From positions 248,001 to 312,000 of the forward strand of contig JAOCPU010000024.1 in assembly GCA_035772785.1 (NCBI GenBank): DNA of 64,000 nt, in the 5' to 3' direction. The DNA is from Phlebiopsis flavidoalba. Its lineage: Eukaryota; Basidiomycota; Agaricomycetes; Polyporales; Phanerochaetaceae. The translations under genes and the position numbers were made by a program. Below are positions 20,939 through 33,247 of the stretch, in pieces (position 1 is the first letter of the stretch; every line of letters begins with the position of its first letter). Below the pieces are notes generated by a model that was not told where the DNA came from, did no database searches, and worked only from the letters and a program-made list of their open reading frames with translations.

Positions 20939-23900
20939 ATGTCTTTGACACTCAAGACACCAGACACGTTCCCCGCATTCCCGTTCCTACCGTATGACAT
21001 CCAGCTCAGTCTCATGCAACATCTGTACGATAACATCGAGAGAAACGACGCGTCACAGTGGTTGAAAGTCCCACGGGAACAGTGCGTCTTCGTCCTTTTC
21101 GGTTTACGCGCTCATAAACCGCGACAAACGCGCGTCTTAGGGCAAGACATTGAGTCTATTATGTGCCACTCTCACATGGCTCCGTGACGAGCAAGAGCGA
21201 GCCAGGAAGGGAAAGCTCTTAGTGGATGACGAACAAGCAGGTGTGTCAAATGAGTTACCTGGCTGGCATGTTGATAATCCCATCGCCTTGTGTAGCCATG
21301 GACTGGGTGCTCGCCCAGACCATTGATCGCAAGAGGCGTCAACTTGAAGCCGAGGAGTTAGAATACTCCGAAAGACTCGCACGGGCGAAGCAGAAGGAGA
21401 TGATAATTCGAAAAGCAGCGAAAGCTAGGGTGCGCAAAAAGCTAGTGAGCCCGAATGTTGCTTCTAGGCGGGTGAAGCACAAGTTAATGGCTATAGAAAG
21501 CTGTCACGATTGATCGAAACGCTGGAGAACTCGAACTTGACGAGAGCGTTTTCCTTCCAGAAGAGCCCGACGCCGCCTCCAGGGATGAAAATGACAATAT
21601 TTCACCACTGCTGTTCGTGCTTTAATGCAGAAGTGAGTCGGGGTGCTGTAAGACAATCTCGCTACTTGAACTCTGCTTCAGGCTCGAGAAAGCAAGGTGT
21701 GGCCCATCTTCGAACTCCGGGGAAGAAGCAGAACCCACATGCACCAAGATCTACTACACTTCGCGGACACATTCCCAGCTGTCTCAGGTGCTGCACGAAC
21801 TTGAAAAGCTGAACATATCGCTGTCACCTGCCTCGATAGTGTCTCTGCACTCTCGAGCAGAGACTGAAACCTCGTCATATTCTCCAGCTGCGCAATCCGG
21901 AAAGCGGGCACGCTCACCGACCGACCGCGATGACGACGGGGGGATAGTACTGTGGACATCAGGACTGTCTCATTGGGCTCGCGCAACAGCTTTGTATAAA
22001 ACGAGAAGCTAAAGACGAAGAGTACGGACTTGGATGAGGCGTGTAGGCAACGCTTAAGCGGTACAATAACCTTTTACATGCTCCCACAAGATGCTAACGT
22101 CGATGAACATAGAGAAAGGGGACAAACGCTGTCCATATCTCCCTCCTGCTGATGACGAAACCAAGATGCTCGACTTCCGGGACCAAGTCTTAGTCTGTCC
22201 TCTTTACTTTCTACGTTTGTTGTTGTCTGACCTTTCAACAGGCTACCCCCAAGGATATCGAGTCTCTGGTGGAATCCGGAACAGAATCACACACGTGCCC
22301 ATACTTTGTTCAAGACGGGCCATCGCTCAGGCTCAGGTGGGATCTACCACCATACCTTCTAGAAAATCTTACTCATTTCCTCTAGTTAGTCTTGCTACCC
22401 ATACAACCTCCTGCTCCAGAAAGCAGCCCGCGAATCGTTGGGTATTAATCTCACTGATCAAGTAGTCGTCGTTGATGAGGCCCATAGTGCGTACCAAAAG
22501 TTCGTCGATACGAGAATTCACTGAAGTCTCCCCAGATCTGATCTCGACCCTACTTTCCTTATCCACAGCAAGCCTGCCCCTCCGAACTCTGAACACGTCG
22601 CTTAGTCAGGTATCGATATATCTCAATAAATTCCGAAATCGCCTCTCAACAGAGAACAGCCTGCATCTAAGGCGTCTCGTCAACTTACCCTCGAGGCTCT
22701 GTCGAAGTACGCAGAGAACTGGAAGACAGAGCGTACCGCCAAGCCCAAAATGAAGACCGAAAGAGATAGTACCGAGGTCATCACCTCTGGTGAGCTGATG
22801 AGCCGACTCGGGAGGAAGGTCCGAGGGCGTGAACCTACTCGAGGTTGAGAGAAGTACCTCCGAGCCAGTAAGGTCAGTCCACTTGTGTCGCAATGTTGGT
22901 CACGGGGTGCTCATGATGGGCAGATAGCTAGAAAGATCTCGGGTTACTGCACCAATGCGATGGAGAAGGCAGCTGGGCAGGGTGAGAATTCTACGGCTTT
23001 CGCACGTTATTCCGCGCTCATAGTGATAGCGCTTTAGACCCAAAGAAACTAGCGAAACTTGCTCGAATGAGCTCTACTACGCCTCCGCTGCATGCCGTGG
23101 AGAGTTTTTTTATTGTGGCGCTTACCGCTGCGAGTGATGGTAAGTGGCATTTCTTCCAGCCAAACCATACAATTTGTTGAATGTACCTCAGACGGTCGTG
23201 TCAGCCTTTCACTTGCCGGTGACCAAGTAGAGATCAAGTATCAACATCTCAACCCCCCCAAACGTACTTTCAAGAAGTTGTTGAATCTCGCTCATAGCTC
23301 AGTCGTCCTTGCGGGAGGCACCATGTCTCCGACGGTCAGTGCTCACCGTCTCGGTGAGATGCCGACCTCTGACTCTTTTGCTTAAGACCTCGGACGTGAC
23401 CACTCAACTGTTCCCCTTTGTGTCACCCGAGCGGCTCACGACGTTCTCGTGTGGTCATATCGTACCGGCAAACAACTTGCAGGCGATAGTGATCAAGAAA
23501 GGTCCCAAAGGCAGTCAAATGCAGTTCAAATACGACAGCAGGAACAACCAGGAATTGGTGAGTTGCAAGGCTACTCAAACTAGTTAGGGCATAGCTAACG
23601 ACCACAGATCGGGGAGCTCGGTCAAGTGTTATTCAATTTCACCACCAGCTTCGTTCCTGGCGGGCATGGTTGTATTTGTCCCGTCTTACAGTTTTCTCAA
23701 CACTCGTCGTCGCCGCCTGGGAGAAAAGTGGTGCAATGGACCGACTTCGCATGAAGAAGAAAGTCTTCACTGAACCTCAAGAAAGCGGAGATGTCGAGAT
23801 GGTTTCTTCGAGAATATGCCGCAGAAGTCCAAGCGGTGGGTCTCGCATATTTGAACACGCGCATCAGACTTACCCTCTGGACTTTCAGGGTCGGGACGCA

Positions 23901-24423
23901 AGTGTGGCTGGCGCGAAGAAGCGCGGTGCCTTGCTCTTCGCGGTAGTCGGCGCGAAGCTGTCCGAAGGCCTGAACTTCTCGGACGACCTAGCGCGAGCCG
24001 TCATCATTGTGGGACTTCCTTTTGCCAACCTTGCTCCTCCCGAGCTTCGCGAGCGTATGGACTACGTTAAACGACAGCAAGAGAAGCAAGGCGCCAAGGC
24101 TACGGGTGTGAAGGATGCAGGTACAGAGCTGTACGAAAATATGTGTATGAACGCTGTGAACCAAAGTATCGGTAAGCAGAGTCACACAAGGTGTCACTGT
24201 TCGTGGTATACTCAAAATGTGCCAGGTCGTGCCATTCGCCATCGAGGCGATTGGGCATCGCTCGTCCTACTGGATAGTCGGTACGCTTCTCTTCGCGCAT
24301 CAGAAGTAAACTACCCAAGTGGATTGGGAAGGACGTTGCGGTGGCGGAGACATTCGGATGGAAGCCATGAAGGAGATGGGCAGATTCTACCGCGAGAAGA
24401 AATCAGTTATGGAATCAACGTGA
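20939..24423 (+). CDS. CHL1: CHL1/DDX11-type ATP-dependent DNA helicase
   Basis: Superfamily 2 iron-sulfur helicase of the Rad3/XPD group, acting in sister-chromatid cohesion and genome maintenance. Start MSLTLKTPDTFPAFPFLPYD, then the P-loop VVESPTGT|GKTLSLLCATL, split by an intron at about 21090-21150. Motif Ia TKIYYTSRTHSQLSQVLHEL (about 21755-21810) follows. Then TCPYF and LPYNLLLQKAARESLGINL lead to the DEAH box VVVVDEAHS (about 22460-22485). The C-terminal half has VVLAGGTMSP, PERLTTFSCGHIVP, motif V GAKLSEGLNFSDDLARAVII (23950-24010) and motif VI QSIGRAIRHRGDWA with an intron inside the Gly codon (donor about 24172). The end is MGRFYREKKSVMEST at 24423. About ten indels disturb frame, for example a missing A at 21053-21055 just before the P-loop. 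Gene identity is firm. Confidence 0.9.
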
Positions 24424-26156
24424 GGGCGCCAAATACATTCGCGCCGGACGACCTCGATGCATTCTCAAATTTGCTTTCTTGCATACATTCGCACATTTCG
24501 CTTTACGAGCCTTGTATTCCAGGACGCATAGATGGATCTTTAAATAGGGACGCCATGATACAAATACAGCCAGCACGCTACATGCGTGGAGTACGTAGTG
24601 ATACACGTGAAGTTGAAGTTGGTCGGAGAACATGAGGTAACTCTAGCCACTGGCCGCGAATTGTCGGGATCAAGGGTGGCCCAGGCCGCAGCTCTACACT
24701 CATCGCACCATTCCTGAATCATGTTCAACACCCTTCGATTCTCGGTGTAAGTCTACGATGCGAGGTAAGATTTCAACGGCCCGGGAAGAGGCAACGAAAA
24801 TCACCTTGGAACACGTGCATCTACGTTTCGAGTATTCGGTAGTGTGACAGTGCTGGCTGCTCAGGGCACAGTGCGGTGACCCGCAATCCCTGATATTGCC
24901 AGACTCGTATTGCTTGACATAATGCTACAGGGGACTCGGGTTAGAATGTGGCCTTTCAGTTGCGTGCATCAATTGCCCACGTTGCACCGGCGATGGTAAT
25001 TTCCAAACCTAATGGCAGAGTTCAGGGCCTCGTAACGGGGGCTATAGCCCCACAGTATTGGCAAAAATGTCTTACCACTCGGTCTCGCACATGATGCCTG
25101 GACAAGAATGAATATAGTAAGGGTGGCTTGGTGGCGTTTAGAGTTGGATGGCCAATGTCCGGGCTCGGAAGAGGGGGATGAGTGTGCAGGCTGTAGGATA
25201 ACAGGGCAGTAGATGAGAGTCCCAGGTCTTATATACGACCAGCTTCAGCGTTTCGCAATAGGAATGAAACAACGCCTACACGAGCGAACAACGCGTTAGT
25301 GGCCTGTGCAGGCTTGTCATCATACACAGGGATTGCTATCAGCCGAGCGTTTCGTAGTAGAACGCCGGCAGAGCCTGGCAGGAAACGGAGCGTTCGTACA
25401 CGAGCCGGGGGCGATAGGGAGAATATTTTCGAGTACTTGGAGTGTCCTCTGGCGGTCCGGTGCGATCGCCCCGCTGCCAAATTTCTCATGAGCCTTGAAT
25501 AGACGATGCCTCGCAGCTGCAAGCGTCCATATCATGATTGAGGGGCCTGTGAACGCCGGCGGTGAAGAACATGAGGCTCAGGCTAGCTCTCACATAACGG
25601 ACTCGAGGCTACGCTGGGCTTGTTCGGAGAGCCAACACATAGCATCGATTTCTGTCATCGCTGAGCTCTATTTCCTTGCACAGTCGCGTGGCCGTGGTCA
25701 TTGCCCTCTCGGCACGCCTTGAGGAAAATTTCAAATCGCGGGGAGAGGTGGAACCGAGCCTCTGGGAGTAGGGCACTGGAAACGGCGCCTTGGTTGAGCG
25801 CAGGGTGGCGGATCGCGGTGGAAAGCGGGAGGGATCGAGTCGGGGTACCATCTAGAGCACAATCGAGTGAGAATGACAAGATGCCCGTGGCAAATCGGGC
25901 GCGATCGAGAGTAAAAAGTAAATGAAAAATCCATCCATTGAATAGAATACAACGGTCCCAGTAACTAGGCTACGCCAGGCTGAAGACAGGATATATAAGA
26001 ACTTTACTTACATTTGGGCCCGCGCCGCAGCAGCAGGTGTTTGGAAGGGGCACCGAGCAGGTTGCGCCGTCACCACGTGCGGTTCACGACGTTTATGCCC
26101 CAAAGTCCGCCCCAACAAACTTACGATCGAATGGCATGCAGCAATATTCAGTCGGA
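24424..26156. other. 1.7 kb with no confident gene
   Basis: A minus-strand coding-like stretch at about 25230-25850 includes RAMTTATRLCKEIELSDDRN and GAIAPDRQRTLQVLENIL, but it needs frame changes and has no recognisable domain. The rest shows nothing. Confidence 0.35.
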
Positions 26157-28732
26157 TTAGTCATAGAAGCCCTTGCCACCTCTTCTTTCCCAACCACTGT
26201 GCGTCAACCATGGGGCGTTCGAGCAGTATGCTAGGGCGATACTTGGAGTCGCCTGTGCCGTTGTACAGCGTCTGCTGAATGGCGAGGCAGGTGTCGAGGC
26301 CGATGCTATATCCCATCATAGCCGTCCAGTCAGTCATTAAGAACGTCAGGCGTAGTCGCGAACGGCAAAAATACTTACAAATCGGCTAGAAACGTTCGTG
26401 GGGTCACTACGGTCAGCTGCGATGGAGGCCCCTGGGAGCGGAAGTGAACAGGACGGACCTAGTTGTAGCGGACCCATAGGATGTGTTCATGCCGAGCTTC
26501 AGCGTCTTGTCGATATCATCCCGGTAGTCGACGAAACGCCCTGTATATCGAAAGTCAGAAACCACTGCACGGGCGTCCATGAGTATGATTGACCTTTTCC
26601 AGACACATGATAGCCTGATGTTGTACGTGCGGAAATTGTGATTCATTCAGCGGCGGAGAAGCAGGGTCGGATGGACGGAGGATAGTGAGTACGAAAACGG
26701 GCCACGATTTTTTCCGCACGTACCTCGTTGATGAAGGGGCTCATCAGGAGTGCGTTGCTCACAAAAACCCTGAGGACATCTTGAGAGGAGGTGACCTCTG
26801 GAAGAACTGCATGTCAGATATCACACCGTGGCCGAAAAGATACGGGGCACAGAATAGGAGTATTTGCGCGTCGATGTGAATCCGAGATGACGTCTCAGGA
26901 GCTACAACTTTCTACCAGAAAGGTTTTGCAGTGCAGGCGCGCCAGCTGATCTCCAAAGTGAAGTCAGAGAAGTCGGCATCACACATTAAACTCAAGACAA
27001 ACTCCGCTCGAGCCCTGCCCCTGTGGTGCCACGGGAGTGAGGGTAAGCGGATCGAGATGGCTTGATAAGAGATGAAAAGGCGGGCAACGAGCCATCTCGT
27101 GTACAAGGGTCCCCGACATGTGACCTAAGTGAAGGATCAACGCACCTTTCCCGCAAGCCACAGCAAAAGGCTTTTGCCCGTTCCATCGTTTCCGACGACG
27201 TTTGATAGCGCAGCGATCAGCTCCACAAGTTTCTAGGTACAAAATCAAACAAGATTAGCATACTGCAGCCGGCCGCCGATCCACGGAAATAACAGAAGCA
27301 CATAAAATAGGCCCATTACGCCAAGCAAGTAAACCGAGTGGTGCATGTGACGACCTTGGGGAATGTGAACAGGTTAAAAGTAAAACATTTGCACGGGCAC
27401 TCAAACGCTCGATTTCGCAGTAGTAACGAATTCTGGCGAGCGTGGTTGCAGCGTGCAAAAATAGAAAGCGGGCCTTTTATCCGCCGACATGCAGGTATCT
27501 GAACGGTGCGAATCCGGTCACGACCTAGAAGTGTCGTGAACGCCTTACGGCGGCCAGTTTCTATAACCTCCACTCTGTCGACACGGTAAATGTCGATAAG
27601 CACTGGCTTGGCGTGCAAGCTTGTCTGAGAGACAAATGGCTGCGAGAAGGGTGTAACTCCCACCGGCTGTCCCGACCGGGGCCAGCGCCCGCCCGCGTGG
27701 CGGGAGAGAAGCCTGACGGGCCCATGAGGTGGCTGCACGTCTTTGGTCTCGTCTTTGCCTCGCATGATGGCAGCAGGCGGACATACGCATCGCACGATCT
27801 TAAATTGCTTGAAATTGGCAGTTGGCTGGAGAAACCACCCCAAATTCCGCGCGTCGTGCGGGGCAGTTCATCAAGAATTTGACTTACCATGACAGGAACA
27901 GGGTTGAAGAAATGAAGACCTTGAAAACGGGGCTTGTCAGTGGCATGTCCGAGTGCAAGGTCGATCCCAGAGCAGAGAACAGAGAACGCAAGGAACAGCC
28001 CCAAGTACGGGATCATTGCCATGGTACTTGGGAGTTAATCTCTTCCTATATGTTGTGGGAAGATGGACTGAACGTACCGACCACTCTACTTGGGCTTTGT
28101 AGGCCTTCCTTACTTGAGGACGTATGACCCTCGGGAATGGTGGCTGCGGCAATTTTGGTTATGCTGATGGAAGAAGTATTGGATGCGAGAATGGTCGTCG
28201 ACGGCACCTCAGCGGCGAGGCGACTGAATATCGCCTGCTTGAGAGGCAAGGATTCTGATACTGCCTGTGCATACGTGCTTAGGCGCGTTGGGGGCGAGAA
28301 CGCGGTTCAGAAGCGTACCTCGATGATCATGTCCGTGTCTTGGAGCCCAGTGAGCCCCTTTTCAGGAGGGACCACAGTGACGCGATCGCGAGCCTCCTTG
28401 GCCTCCTCAGCCTTGATCTTTCCCTATTCTCCGTAAATGTGAGACGGTCTGGAATGTCCGCTTGCCACAGAACACATGCCTTCGCCACATCCTTCTCAAG
28501 CAGTTTATCCATCAGAGCAAGACCTTTTTGAATCTGCACGCGAAGAGCGGTCATGCAAGAGAACGGCAAATTTGGCACGAAGTGCCGACACGTAGGAAGC
28601 AATCCCAAGGCCTGTATACAGCACCAGCCGTCAGCGCTGTACACTGGAATTATTGTACATTTCTTTCGCACGCCATTTGGCCCGCGCCAAGGACTTCCGA
28701 GCGTGCGTACACCATGGGACTACGACTGACAT
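26157..28732 (-). CDS. 3-hydroxyacyl-CoA dehydrogenase
   Basis: NAD-dependent oxidation of 3-hydroxyacyl-CoA (short-chain HADH/3-hydroxybutyryl-CoA dehydrogenase type), used in fatty-acid or butanoyl-CoA breakdown. The Rossmann start [21 protein letters not shown] (about 28600-28700) is split by an intron with an extra base at its donor. [16 protein letters not shown] follows. The family run [20 protein letters not shown] and [13 protein letters not shown] (28160-28250) contains the conserved NTSS. Next is [14 protein letters not shown] (about 27890-27930), with the catalytic HFFNP histidine. The C-terminal domain has [42 protein letters not shown] and the end KGFYD (stop at 26157-26159). The middle, about 26900-27700, is longer than introns here usually are and is poorly resolved. 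Divergent neighbour: the peroxisomal carrier gene. Confidence 0.85.
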
Positions 28733-29132
28733 CTCGCTGCGATGAGCTATAAAACGTTTTGAACAAGAATGTGGCTAGAGAGAAAGAGCGGATAATGGTC
28801 GCGAAATAATCCCAAGACGCAGTGCCGACCGAGACGCGTCGGACCTTGGATACCCACGCGTGGGAATCACATGCATAGGTCACGCGTTTGATGGTTGTCC
28901 CTAGCGTAGGGTTAGGTCGCGCTGACGTCTTGTCTCGTCCTCAGGCTCTCTTAATGCCACTTGCCGACGAGAGCTGCGTATCCCATCTACATCATAATTT
29001 CTACTCTTTCCTACGTTGATTACACGACTTGACTCCCTGCTACCACCTGGGACAGTATACCACAACACCCGGAGTTGCAAATCCCGACACTAATACAAAA
29101 CATACGGTGTTAGAAGCACCAATTTCCGCAAC
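28733..29132. promoter_or_regulatory. Bidirectional promoter region
   Basis: 400 bases between the divergent starts of the HADH gene (-) and the PMP34/ANT1-like carrier (+). No site was recognised with certainty. Confidence 0.5.
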
Positions 29133-30314
29133 ATGACATCCACCTTGCCCCCACTGGTCCAGGCAGTCTCAGGAGCGTTTGGGAGTGCGACTGCAAATGC
29201 TATAGTATATCCACTAGACCTCGTTGCGACTAGGCTACAAACGACTTCGTCCAGAAAGCTGAGAGGTCGGTCGCGTTCTTCGGTAATTCATTGAAATATC
29301 GTAATCAATCCGTTCCAGGCTATGCTGGAGTGTTACGCGCTCTTCGCCATGTTATAGAATCTGAAGGCTGGAGCGGCTTGTATGACGGTCTTCCGACTGA
29401 TACTGCTGCGACCATTACGTCGGAAGTACGTAAACTACACGATTCTTACCCCGGGACGCTTCGCGCTAATTTCGTATATTATGATACAGCTTCTTGTATT
29501 CTACTTCTACGCCTTCCTACGTACAATCTTAATACGAAGAAAGACAAAACTTGTGCCCAGATCAAAGGAGTAAAAGGGGCAGCACCGCTGTTGCTCAGTG
29601 TTGCAGAGGAACTGGGTATCGGATTTTCTAGCCCGGCGTCACTAGTCGGGCAATATCAACTCCACTCAGCGTCATAACAGTGCGTCTTCAGACCGAGACT
29701 GAGGGCCAGGATGATCGCGGCGACATGGACCCAGAGAAGGGCGACAGAAGGGACGCTGACAAGCGTGGTGAGTCCGAGGGGCGTAATGAGCATCATACGA
29801 AGAGTGTACGAAGAGCAGGGTGTGAAAGGGTTTTGGGAGGTAGTTGGCACATCTCCTTTCCGTAAGGCTGTGATGCTCATATCTCGACTCTCGGCGAATT
29901 ACTTCAGGCTTTTTCGACTACTGTCCCGCTTTCACTCAATCCTGCCATAAACGATGTTTCTCTTCCAGGTGTATCGCAAATTTACGACCCGTACGCAGTC
30001 ATCAGCGCTGGGCAACACCGAACCGAGTGCATTGTCGTCATTCCTCGGAGCCGCCGTGTCCAATGCATTGGCCACATGGATCCTATATCCCCTCATGCTG
30101 GCCAAAACACGATTGCAAGTACACCGGAAACGGCAACAGGAAAGCCGAAGAGAAAGGGAAGGAAAACGTGGGAAACGAAGCAACATGCTCACAATATGGG
30201 AAAGAAGCACTCGAGAAGGACGGTGCTTCGGGCTTGTATCAAGGTCTCGAAGCACCAGTTTGTTGTGAAGGGGTTCGTTAGTCAAGAGCGTTCACAATGA
30301 TGGTGAAGCAGTAG
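29133..30314 (+). CDS. Peroxisomal PMP34/ANT1-like mitochondrial-carrier-family protein
   Basis: Six-helix carrier. By family the likely substrate is ATP or CoA nucleotides exchanged across the peroxisomal membrane. Start MTSTLPPLVQAVSGAFGSAT, then the first carrier repeat IVYPLDLVATRLQTTSS. The intron after KLRG (29271-29322 region, donor GTCGGT) joins in frame to YAGVLRALRHVIESEGW and GLYDGLPTDTAATITSE. A second intron ends at 29490. The second repeat has STPLSVITVRLQTE and GVMSIIRRVYEEQG. The third has ALATWILYPLMLAKTRLQV and GLYQGLEAQLLK, the latter closely resembling the PMP34 GLYKGLEAKLLQ. The end is VTMMVKQ. Indels occur at about 29640 and 30250. Carrier family is firm; the peroxisomal subfamily is probable. 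Confidence 0.83.
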
Positions 30315-30646
30315 GTAAGCCGTCACAAATCTTTAATTCCCGGTTGACCCTAACTTCGATTGCTTTGTCCAATCTCGTAGAGTAGAGATCTACCTTGTGG
30401 CGGTTTTATACTTGTCAAGGTTAAGAAGATCAGCTGCATAATTGATAATGATACAGTCCCGTAAAACTTCATCCTCTGAAGCTCGGCATTCGAGACAGCG
30501 TGCGACGGGCAAGCGATGGGCGGCAGGAACAAGAATTATCGCGCCTCAAACTACAACGACTTCTAAATTGGGTTTGTTGTGTAATAGACGCCTTGGGTGC
30601 AAGTGACGCCTTTCGTTCACCTGCGGTCTGTCGTGAGGAACGGTCC
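30315..30646. other. Intergenic
   Basis: About 330 bases between the carrier and the first cyclase gene, both on the plus strand. No signal was recognised beyond short reading frames. Confidence 0.4.
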
Positions 30647-31464
30647 ATGTCGGACATCATTGACCTATCCCACAACCTCGATTCCAGCCTCTCGGTATAT
30701 CCTGGAGACCCAAGTTTTTAGCTGCTGCCCCATCTCACACTTGAAGCTGGACGGCGTCAACGTTCAATCCATTTCTCTGGGTTTCACATGCAGGCACCCA
30801 TGTCGACGCGCCTTACCACTTCGTTCAGGACGGGGAAGCAGGATAGATGAGATCCCCCTCCCAACGTTTGTTGGCTCTGCGATTGTAGTAGGACCTGACG
30901 GAGGAAGGAATCTGGGCCGTGAACTGAAGGACAGGGAAGAGTATTCAGTGGGAGGTTCTGGCCCGGTACGAAGAGGCGTTAACGACACAGAAGGATGCCA
31001 TACTGCTCCTGAGTAACAGGCTGGTCGAAATATTGGGGAACAGAGAAGTATTTCAATCATCCATTCTTGTCTACTGAGGTAGCCCGTCGAGTCGTCGCTG
31101 CTGGTGTGCGCCTTGTGGGTGTCGACACGCTGATTCCGGACCAGACGATACTCGACGAGAAAGAAGCGGCCGCGTTCGATTATCCATTCCACAAGATTGT
31201 CCTTGGTGCAGTGGCGTGGTTATCGCCGAGAACCTTTACCACACCTGGAAGCTATTCGGCGTGGCAATTGGGTTGTGAGCTTAGTTGCCAGCTCAAGCTC
31301 ATTGGGGATCGGATGGATCGCCTATCCGGGCTTGTGCTTGGAAGACAAGGGACGTTTTTGAAGAGGCCGTGATACAGTGTAACGTAACTGTGTTATCTAC
31401 TTACGGTTCCGAGAGTGTGGCTGACCATCTGCTCTTACTCGGTGTGGTGGAAATCCGTGTGTAA
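30647..31464 (+). CDS. Cyclase-family hydrolase (kynurenine-formamidase-like), copy A
   Basis: Metal-dependent amide or lactone hydrolase of the Cyclase superfamily (kynurenine formamidase, isatin hydrolase relatives). Start MSDIIDLSHNLDSSLSVYPG. An extra T in the run 30716-30720 breaks frame after DPSF; the frame then continues SCCPIS, DGVNVQSISLG. The metal-binding motif reads SHAGTHVDAPYHF (family HTGTHxDxPxHF; the usual second Thr is Ala here). Next come IDEIPLPTFVGSAIVV and WSKYWGTEKYFNHPFLSTEV. Then ARRVVAAGVRLVGVDTL, the catalytic-side H and G of VLGA, and GSPIRACAWK. The family normally ends soon after this; the open frame runs on to 31464. Convergent with copy B 90 bases away. Confidence 0.85.
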
Positions 31465-31554
31465 CCCTTGGTGATATATGATTTACATGCCATCTTTAAC
31501 AAAAACCTGATAATTTACGACGATACTGTTGCAAGTCTGGTATCAAGTTTCCGC

Positions 31555-32282
31555 CTATTCCTCCACCCATGCCACAGCCCGAATGGGGCTACCCATCACA
31601 ATCGACGAGATTCAGGGGTGTTACAGCCTACCCGAAGCAGCCCCGAATCGACGGCCAGCAGCCTCACTAAGTTATTCATGGTTTTCCCCACAATAATACC
31701 TTCCCTTTCCCAGCCATGCGCGATGGAAGTGCCCACAATCCCCCTCTTCTTTTCCGTCACCAAGTCTGGACTCATGGTGTCCCACCGCTACTACCCTCAC
31801 CCCTGTCGCAAGGATTTCTTCAGCCGTGGCATGGGTCGAGGTACGGGTGTTCGGCCGAGTAGTGCGCTTGTCCCCAATTTTCGGACCAGCACCCCCGTAC
31901 AGAGTTACCAGCGCAGAGCGGCGACGGCCGGGCTTCATCCTGTCCGCATACACCTTTAAGTCCTCCCAGTTATTTTCTCCCGCGGCTCCTTCGACCTCAT
32001 GTCGGCCACGACCGCGGGCGCGGCGGTCAGGAGCCTTAGGTCGAGCGCATCGACCGTCGCAATCCCATGTCGGCGAAGAAATGAAACGGCGCGTCGAGAT
32101 GCGTGCCCGTGTGCGTCGCAAGCGAGAGGCTGTGCACGGTCGCAAATGCGCCTTGCGCGGACGTGCGAGATGCACGAACGCTTTGAAGTCCGGGGTTGCC
32201 CGAGCACGAGTAGACTTTGCCCTCGGCGAGCGGGTGGCTATGAGGTCCGGCGATAATCTCGCGAGGTGCCTTGGTTAGACAT
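31555..32282 (-). CDS. Cyclase-family hydrolase (kynurenine-formamidase-like), copy B
   Basis: Second member of the Cyclase superfamily. Likely start at 32282 (ATG, then a one-base shift). The N-terminal part reads SHPLAEGKVYSCSGNPGLQS, followed by TVHSLSLATHTGTHLDAPFHF, a complete metal-binding signature. After a frame change: IATVDALDLRLLTAAPAVVA, WEDLKVYADRMKPG, AEEILATGVRVVAV. The end is PLNLVDCDG.SPIRAVAWVEE, with one extra G in GGGTAG turning it into an apparent stop. It differs clearly from copy A (about as much as distant paralogues), so it is not a recent duplicate. Substrate cannot be told; tryptophan catabolism is one option. Confidence 0.83.
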
Positions 32283-33247
32283 GGAGTGGTAGCGGCGGTG
32301 GGCTGTGTTCTTGCACACCCAGCCTTGCAAGCCCACCCCTCAGCTTATATCCCTCCCGTAACAGTTCCTAGTCTCAGCGTGGATTCCGTGCATTCTGTTG
32401 CGTCTAGGGGATATCTGATGATGCTCGATCTCTCGTCAGCGGGCTCGCTGTTGGGGTGTTTCGGCCCGCTACTTACTTCCGTCCCCTCCATTTACGCCTT
32501 TTGTCCCTGCCGCTTCACTCATCCTCATCCCCCCGCGACCTTAGAGGTCTTTGCTTTCCGCGTTGAGATGCATGCCAAGTTCTTCTCAAACCCAAATAAG
32601 CTTGCGGAAACTTACATTCAAATTGAAGCTTTCTTAGCCAATCTGGCACCCACGACCGTACCTGCAGCGTTTTGATTATCGTTCGGGTCAGTACCCATCA
32701 TCTCGGAGACGGAGCGCGTATTGACCAGTAAATGTAGCTGTTGCTAACTCGTGTCCATACTTGCCTTGGCATCGACGCCGTACCTAAGCATCTCTGACAT
32801 GGTACAACTTTAACCCGCAGAAGTCTCAAAGGTCATGACATGATGGGAATGTTTTTCTCGCTTAATGGGCTGCGTGCATGCCTGTCAATGTTTGAAACAA
32901 AGGATATATGAGATGAGAGGCTATATGACATGGTGCGCGTGCTACCAGAGCAGTTAATTGCATACGTGACATGGGTAATGGGTGTATAAGAAGCTACATA
33001 TAAGTTAAAAATATTTGAACATAAGGTTCCGAGAGACATAGCAAGGTGTGCTATCGATACAGTGTGGCGTATTGTCGTGATCATCGTGACTCGTCTGTGT
33101 GAACGGCCGTAAGCAATTCTGCCGCAGCAAAGCGGCTCAATAGTACACACATGGGACGCAATCGATGTCAAAGTTGCGTGAGGTGCCGCGGCACTAGGGT
33201 CGTTTGAAAGAAGAGCATCTTGCTCGCCGGGGTCGTACTGTGCTGTT
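32283..33247. other. Intergenic, no gene recognised
   Basis: Upstream of cyclase B. A 134-codon plus-strand frame at 32271-32675 overlaps the cyclase start and has no domain. The part 32690-33200 is AT rich with nothing recognisable. Confidence 0.4.

Noticed and set aside
32271..32675. 134-codon plus-strand open frame
   Set aside because: It overlaps the start of cyclase B on the other strand and has no recognisable domain or promoter.
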